Source: Triparma columacea
Lineage: Eukaryota > Sar > Bolidophyceae > Parmales > Triparmaceae
Assembly: GCA_030267965.1 (NCBI GenBank)
Contig: BRYA01000218.1
Location: 10,908 to 24,646 of the forward strand
DNA length: 13,739 nt
Reading direction: 5' to 3'
Shown here: positions 8,172 through 13,739 of the stretch, one piece after another
Layout of the letters: every line of letters begins with the position of its first letter
How positions within the stretch are numbered: position 1 is the stretch's first letter
Program-made: the position numbers and the translations under genes
The notes under the pieces: generated by a model
What the model was told of the DNA's origin: nothing
Seen by the model: the letters and a program-made list of their open reading frames with translations, nothing else
The model's database searches: none

Positions 8172-10030
8172 CTACTTTGCCTCGTCATCGTCCATCCCAT
8201 CCATCAAATCAAGCAAATCGTCCTCCCCAAACCCACCATCGTCCTCCTCTCCCCCCTTCCCTTCCTCATCTGTTTCCTTCCCCTCCGCCTTCCCCTCTTC
8301 CTCATCATCCCAACCCAGCCTTCCTATCCTCTCCTCCAGCCCTTCCCCTCCCCTGCCATCGATATCAACGATATCAACCTTCTCCTCCCAATCCTCGTCC
8401 CCCATCACGAAACCTTGGTCAAAATTTATCCTAATAGCCTTGACCTCGCCCCCCCTCTCTCCACTATCACCCCCCCCCCCGCCCATGAGGTTGGCCAGGA
8501 GGTTGAATTCTTCCACCGCGCTCGCCCTCCTCTTAGGCTCACTGCTCAATTCGCTGGATCTTGTGTTTGTCCTCCCCCCCGCAGGCGAAGCGTAAGCTCC
8601 TCCTACACTTTCTCCCCCCTCCTTGCTCTCGTCCTCCCCAAAGTCCCTGACCTTCGCCACCGCCCCCCCCGCAGTCCTCTTCAACGCGTTGGTAATTAGC
8701 GGCGCCAAGTCGTCCAGCATCCAAAATGCCCTGGTGCTGACTTCGATCGCCTCCTTCTCTTCCTTCAGGTACATGTTTATCCCGATCATATCTTCCGGGT
8801 CGAAGTAGGTATCGTTGGCGGCGTTTGTGCCCCGGACCTTAATAAAGACACTTCGAAAGTGATTGGTAGACACTTCGTCACCGTTAGAGCCGAAGTGCGT
8901 TATTCGGCCGGGGGGTTCGGAACCGTAGCCGACGCGACCCGAGGTGTCGATTGTTATAGTGCCGTTCATTGACTGTAAAGAGTTCTGGGGTGGGGTTGAA
9001 CGAAGAGGGGCTTAGTTTTTTGGCAGCCGGGGTGCAGAATGTTATCTGACCAATGTCAACGCACAGGGCATCTTGCAACACACAGGAACTCTTCCATCGC
9101 CTATGCCATGGCACGGCACACAGAAGCTACTACAGTCTCGCTTCGCTCGCCGTTCATTTCACCGTTCCTTTCGCCGCTTCTCCTCACCTGCAGGAAAAGG
9201 GACACTTTAACCTTCCTCCCTTGGAAGAACTTGGCCATCTGCTGGTGCAGCATGTACCAGTTCCCCACGCTCAAGTTGCAGTACGTGTCCATAACAAGCT
9301 TACTGCAGCTGTCCACGAGTGCCAGGACCTCGCTGCCTTCGCAGATCTTTCTGAGCGCCGTGAGATGGTTGTAAGTGCTCTGGAGCATTTGCTGGGGGAC
9401 GTTGCAGCGGATCCACTGGTACTTTACCCCCATGGTCATGAGGTCGTAGAGCTTGTCCATGCTGGACTCGTTAATCCTCATTATGCTTGAGTGGGCGAGC
9501 TTGTTGAAGATCTGGCGAGTGGAAGAAGAGGTGTACATCTCCTGGGGGCGGAAAAGCTCCTCAACGAAGGAACGCGCAAGCATAGTGCGGATCACGTCCT
9601 GAAGGACTTTGCAGGACTTTTCTTGGCGCACATTTTGTGCTGAGAAAGTTGGCAAGATGATCGAGAAGCGAGCGAAGAAACAAGTCACAAGAGGGTGGTG
9701 AAGGGGGGAGGGTAAGTTTTGTAGTAGCTCCTCGTAGCCCCACATCATAGCTCATCGTCGGCGTGTGCCCCTTGCCCGTTGCTTTCGTTCTTAACCCATG
9801 TCCCCCCCTAGTCTACTCTCCTATCCCCCCTCCTCCCATCCCCCCATCTCCCCCATCTCCACATCTCCCCCATCCCCCCCCCCCCAACGCTCTCTTGATG
9901 TTCGCCACATTCCCCCCTCTCCACAGCCCCCGTGCCTCTCACCTCGAAGCCTCTGCTGCAGTATGTATATCATCTCCGCTCCCATGTTGACAACAAGCAG
10001 CGGCATGGTCAATAGGAAACCGTGAGACAT
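8172..10030 (-). CDS. OSCP1: OSCP1 (organic solute carrier partner 1 / NOR1 family)
   Basis: Exons 10030-9943, 9639-9188 and 8972-8172 join to 446 codons plus a TAG stop, somewhat longer than the animal protein. Introns are GTGAGA...TTCTCAG (303 nt, phase 1) and GTGAGG...TTTACAG (215 nt, phase 0). The N-terminus LLVVNMGAEMIYILQQRLR joins to AQNVRQEKSCKVLQDVI, the exact order of the family. It is followed by SFVEELFRPQEMY, LAHSSIMRINESSMDKLYDL, VSLFLQ, then GRITHFGSNGDEV, EEFNLLANLMG and the acidic end DDLLDLMDGMDDDEAK. The middle of exon 3 (Ser/Gly/Glu-rich) is lineage-specific. The family is soluble; in mammals it was described as modulating organic-anion transport and it is common in ciliated lineages, but its molecular activity is not settled. 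A run of 11 G encodes glycines after LLANLM. Confidence 0.93.
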
Positions 10031-10486
10031 TGTGGATTTCCTCTTGAATATGGGGGGAAAGGGGTGCGTTGAAGACCAGAGAGACGGTTAGAGGCCGATC
10101 TCACTTATTTGCGGGGGGAACGTGCAAGATAGAGAAGAAATGTGGGAATATGTTTTTTTCACCTTTGTTTCCCTGTTTGTTTCGGTCATTCTGAAAGACT
10201 TCAGCAGCTTTTTGTTCGATTGTTGAGGGCTCAATTTTGACGGTCTCACCGGCGCGAATGTTGACGGGGACATACTTACTACGGTTACGTAAGACTCCCT
10301 GTCAACTTTTCGTTCCAAAAATGGAAAACATCTTCTTCTGAAAAAACCTTCCCTCTCCCTAACTTTTAAAACCCCCACTGTTCTTAAAGTCAGTGCCGCC
10401 GATGAGCCTTTGCGCCAGTGTGACACAATTAAATCAGCCCAAAACATAAACTTAAACATATACCCACTTCCCCCCACCATTTCTCC
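10031..10486. promoter_or_regulatory. Intergenic region: CTL 3' end and OSCP1 promoter
   Basis: These 456 bp lie between the CTL stop and the OSCP1 start, both on the minus strand, so they should contain the CTL 3' untranslated region and terminator followed by the OSCP1 promoter and leader. Base composition is less C/G-run-rich than in the introns. A 130-codon minus-strand frame spans 10480-10088 but shows no recognisable motif and uneven composition, so I do not call it. No clear TATA box or RNA gene was found. Confidence 0.45.
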
Positions 10487-10693
10487 CTACATGGTCGCCT
10501 GCTGAGGCTGCTGCTGCATCATCATCTGCTGCTGCATCATCTGCTGCTGCTGCATAAACATCATCTGCTGCTGCTGCATTTGCTCGGGGGTCATGTTGGC
10601 CATCTCCATGGGTTGCCCCATGGCAACAGGCAGTCCCATAGCAGGCATCATCGGCTGTCCCAGTGGCATCATAGGCTGTCCAAGTGGCATCAT
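10487..10693 (-). repeat. Low-complexity Met/Gln tail and 21-bp repeat of the CTL gene
   Basis: Coding-strand bases 10693-10652 carry two adjacent 21-bp copies encoding MMPLGQP, followed by further imperfect M/P/G/Q copies. Bases of roughly 10585-10490 consist largely of CAG/CAA and ATG codons (runs such as QQQQMMFMQQQQMM). The reading frame stays open to the TAG stop at 10489-10487. Confidence 0.85.
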
Positions 10694-13043
10694 CTGGACG
10701 CCTCCAGACTGGGACATTCCAAAGGGCTGGACTTGCCCTTGGGGCACGCCAGTGCCAGCGGCGGCGACAAACTGACCAGGTTGGACAGGCGCCGCAACCA
10801 GCAGAGGGTCCTTGGGTTCTTGCAGTGGATTGGCGGTGGTGATAACGCCAGGGATGTCGACGCAGATGGCGGCGAACGCGCTCTTGCTGAGGTCGACGTT
10901 GTTATCCTTGTCGATGGCAAAACACAGGAACATGACGTCGATGCTGTCGAGAATGATGCCTCCCATGTAATCAAAGAAGAGTTTGACGATGCATCCGACG
11001 AAGGTGGCACAGAAAGCAGGAACCCAAAGCTTCGCTTCTTTTTTTTTTTCCCAATCCCAATCCCTTTCTGCCTTTGACCATTCCGCCATCCAACCGTTAA
11101 GAACGACGAGGAAGAAGAGACCAAGCACAGGGTAGTAGATGCAGAAGGCAGCCAGCATGGTCCACAAAATCCACCACAAGTCATCCGTAGATCCGGGGAT
11201 AGTCTTCATGTCGAACTCGTCGTCAACCCAGGCCCAAGTAGAAAAGCAGAAGGCGACGGCCATGACGTATGCAAAAATGGTCATGATATTCTTGGAAGAG
11301 GCCTCCGTGATGAATCCTCCGATGAAGTGGCGCTTCATTATGCCGAAGCACTTCTTGGCGGAGCCAAAGAAGGTGTCGCCAGTGAACACGTGAAGGACGA
11401 GAGAGAACTTCGTGAGCATTTGCAAGCAACTCTTCAAGCACCAGCCCAAAATACACAAGGTAATTTTCAAAGGGCCTACAACGAAGAGCATAGGAGGGAC
11501 GAGATGGTACCACCTGAGCTTCGCCCACTTGTAAAACTGTTCGACCATGGCGCAAATGAGGCCAGAGTAACTGACGGTTCCAAAGCTCTTGGTGGCGGTG
11601 GTGCTGAGGGCCTGCATGGGAGAAGGCTTGTTGTCAGGATGCCAGTGCCAGCTCCCAATAACGCAGGCCACAATTGCTAGCCTGAACTGGGTGAAGAACA
11701 TGACGCTCCACAACCATACGAGCATGATGTAAGCCCTTCCATTTGAAACCCAAGAGGGCTCGACGATGTCGCATACACCGACCATTCCTGGTGAAATGGT
11801 CGGGTAGTCGCAGTATCCATCATGTTCATAGCAGTGGTTGTTGGCTACGTCAGAGTCTTCTGAAATCCAATCCTCCCAAGCACAGGAGTACTCGGCACCT
11901 GTAGTGCATACCATATCCGCGTTTGTGTCGTAAGACTCAGTCAACTCAATACTCAATTCAACTGTCTTGACCTTGACACTAGCCTCGAAGAACTTGATGT
12001 ACAAGAGCGCCTGGACAACGTAGACTGCCTTGACGATAAAGAGGGCAATGAACATCTGAGGATTCTCTTTGAGGCCGGTAGCAGCGTGGCTAATTATCTT
12101 AGCCGCGAAGAGAAGCTTCTTTCTGGCACAAAACACGTAGACGCAGTAGTTTCCCGCAAGAATGAACCAGAATGCGCCGACCTTCACGCCAAGGTACAAC
12201 ATGGCACAGACCTTGACGGCCTCGGAAGTGAAGACGATGGTCTTGGCGAAAGTGCGTAGGAGCAAGATCCAAACGACTGACATGACGATGCACCCCATGA
12301 TCATCACGGTTGGGATGCCGGGCTTCATTGCGAAAGCATCAAATAAGTGTTCAGGTAGTTTACCCGAAGCGTCAAGACGGCGATCGCTGAGGTGGTTGTT
12401 GGAGTGGGGGGGGGAGGCGTGAGTCCTGGTCTGTTGTGTCATAGTCATTGTCGTCTCAGCTACAAATTGTTTTACAGGGTTACTCACGAATCGGAACTGC
12501 AGAGGCCACCATCGGAGTTGTAAGTAACACCATCGGGCGCTGTTGCAGTCTGGATATCGGCACAGCAATCTGCGGCCAAGTCCTTAATTTCCTGGGTGTA
12601 TGTAAAGTCATCTTCGAAGATCTCTACACTTTGGGAGATCATGGCAAAGCCCAAGCCTGAAGATGTGCGGGGGAGAGATCGGGGTTGGAAGTTGACGCTT
12701 TAGGGGAAGGTAGAGAAAACGCAGCACTCGGTTGCAAACAACAACTCCAACCCTAACCCTTGACGGGCAAGGATGTGTTGTAGAAAGTTGAAAAGCGCCA
12801 AATAGTCGAATATCTTTAGTTCCGAGGGTTTAACAGACAATTATCTTCCACAGTACCACTTGAAAACTCCAACCATCACCCTTGGAATCACAATTCTTCT
12901 AACTACAAAGACTCACCGAGCCATGCTACCAAAGCAACCAAGTATAGGATGCCACAGGCGCTATCGGTGGCCTTACGATCCTTCCAATTGACCTTGGGAG
13001 GTATCTTCTCGAAAGAACCTTCAGGATGAACGCTCCCTTCCAT
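10487..13043 (-). CDS. Choline transporter-like protein (CTL/SLC44, Pns1-like family)
   Basis: Exons 13043-12917, 12656-12488 and 12386-10487 join to 731 codons plus a TAG stop. Introns are GTGAGT...CATCTTCAG (260 nt, phase 1) and GTGAGT...CCACCTCAG (101 nt, phase 2). The N-terminus VNWKDRKATDSACGILYL, just before membrane segment 1, matches the RKxTD signature that opens CTL proteins. Exon 2 and the start of exon 3 form a Cys-containing loop. About nine further hydrophobic segments follow, among them GIPTVMIMGCIVMSVVWILL, AYIMLVWLWSVMFF, MTIFAYVMAVAFCFSTW and YYPVLGLFFLVVLNGWM. Family-like stretches are KSFGTVSYSGLICAMVEQF and DVMFLCFAIDKD. A second Cys-rich extracellular-type loop holds several paired cysteines. 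The last 87 residues are Met/Gln/Pro-rich and probably cytosolic. CTL proteins sit in plasma or organelle membranes and are linked to choline or ethanolamine transport; the substrate here is not shown. A paralogue starts 330 bp upstream on the other strand. Confidence 0.9.
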
Positions 13044-13373
13044 GATAAGGTGCGGGAGAGCAAGAAGAATTTCTCAGGTGGTCAGGTGTCGAGCACAGGC
13101 AACAGAAATTCAGACTTTCGACCCGAATCTTTCACGACCCCAATTGAGAACCCTAATGAGCCCTGAGCTGGAAACCTCGCTTTTTCCTCGAAGCTCTCGA
13201 CGGGAAATCAACTCCAACGAGCGTCTCAGCGAAGTGCTCCAAATTTGCAAATTCGTCTTGACGATGGCTTGAAAATCCTCTGCCATCTGCCATATTTTTC
13301 ACTTCGTCCATTGGAACTTTCTGAACTGGAAAATTTGGGGAAATTCCAATTCCTTTTCATATTTCTCTTCACC
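13044..13373. promoter_or_regulatory. Bidirectional promoter region of two head-to-head CTL genes
   Basis: These 330 bp separate the two divergent CTL start codons. An ATTGG (reverse CCAAT) lies at 13310-13314, about 60 bp before the plus-strand start, and the part next to that start is A/T-richer, with AAATTTG-type stretches. No TATA box is convincing. Open frames of 76-82 codons crossing this region are not called, except for the real exon beginning at 13374. Confidence 0.55.
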
Positions 13374-13489
13374 ATGAGTGATCCAGAAAACAAAGTCGCG
13401 CCACGTGTGAACCACAGGGATCGCAAGTACACAGACGTTCCCTGCGCCATCCTTTTCCTGGCTGCCATAGGCCTCTTCTTTGGGATAGG
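13374..13489 (+). CDS. Second choline transporter-like gene, first exon only (continues outside window)
   Basis: ATG at 13374 (context TTCACCATGAG) opens a 38-codon exon plus two bases, ending at a GTGAGT donor at 13490. The peptide contains VNHRDRKYTDVPCAILFL followed by a hydrophobic stretch. That is the same VNxxDRKxTDxxC.IL pattern as the minus-strand CTL gene, placed just before membrane segment 1. The exon ends near the matching point in that segment: the neighbour's intron falls at an earlier glycine about two codons away and in a different phase. I found no continuation exon in the remaining 250 bases with the right phase and a CTL-like sequence, so the next exon is probably beyond the edge. 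It is presumably a paralogous membrane transporter. Only a short peptide supports the call. Confidence 0.68.
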
Positions 13490-13739
13490 GTGAGTTGGTT
13501 AGATCTTCCGTGATGTCTTTTTTGGTATGGCCCTGGTGGGCCAGTTAACGGGCCACACGCCCCTAGTCTATCCTATTTACTCGCACCCGAACAACACGCG
13601 CGCATTCATCTTGCTCTGTTACTGCAACTTCCCATCCTCTTACATCTTTTCTACCTCAACCATGAGATGGGAACGGTCTGTTGATTGTTTTTTTGCCCAT
13701 ACTTACTTAATAAATTATTTGGCCTTTTATTGACGTGGG
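13490..13739 (+). other. Probable intron of the second CTL gene, truncated by the window
   Basis: The stretch starts with GTGAGT and has no acceptor that restores a CTL-like frame: the acceptor at 13551-13552 gives an immediate stop and the one at about 13565 gives an unrelated peptide. It includes a 6-bp stem hairpin, TGGCCC-TGGT-GGGCCA, at 13528-13543. The last 60 bases are T/A-rich, with AATAAA at 13709-13714, which I do not assign to a gene. Confidence 0.4.

Noticed and set aside
10088..10480. 130-codon minus-strand open frame between CTL and OSCP1
   Set aside because: No recognisable domain, basic and uneven composition, and it occupies space needed for the CTL 3' end and OSCP1 leader.
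12746..12758. CCCTAACCC resembling telomere repeat in CTL intron 1
   Set aside because: Only about one and a half units, and no array; chance occurrence is likely.
13042..13272. 76-codon plus-strand frame in the CTL intergenic region
   Set aside because: No CTL or other motif; it overlaps the shared promoter and ends before the convincing ATG at 13374.

Overview
The window is eukaryotic nuclear DNA from what looks like a compact protist genome. Every long gene is split by short introns (74-378 nt) with GT-AG ends. Neighbouring genes lie about 100 bp apart at their 3' ends and 330-460 bp apart at their 5' ends. Introns are full of C or G homopolymers of 10-13 nt. The gene set (glutathione synthetase, OSCP1, choline transporter-like proteins, an ACAD10/11-type acyl-CoA dehydrogenase and a repeat-expanded armadillo protein) would suit a unicellular alga or other protist such as a stramenopile. 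That placement is inference; nothing in the window proves it.

Layout from left to right: (1) 66-1487, plus strand: five C-terminal exons of an ACAD10/11-like acyl-CoA dehydrogenase whose 5' part lies outside the window. (2) 1584-5868, minus strand: a three-exon gene of about 1373 codons, with an N-terminal armadillo array built from near-identical 46-residue units, then a coiled coil, then a C-terminal domain I cannot name. (3) 6203-8071, plus strand: eukaryotic glutathione synthetase in three exons, divergent from gene 2. (4) 8172-10030, minus strand: OSCP1 in three exons, convergent with gene 3. (5) 10487-13043, minus strand: a choline transporter-like (CTL/SLC44 family) membrane protein in three exons with a Met/Gln-rich tail. 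(6) 13374 onward, plus strand: the first exon of a second CTL-like gene, head-to-head with gene 5; the rest lies outside the window.

The genes do not form an evident pathway or operon. They are ordinary housekeeping or transport genes plus one fast-evolving armadillo protein. I see no tRNA, rRNA, transposon, CRISPR array or viral element. The most unusual material is the recently expanded repeat array inside the armadillo gene together with its unassigned C-terminal region, the head-to-head CTL pair, and a proline-rich C-run insertion in glutathione synthetase. I do not see a convincing new multi-gene system here. Exon boundaries were worked out by eye from splice consensus, reading phase and remembered family motifs, and no alignment was run.
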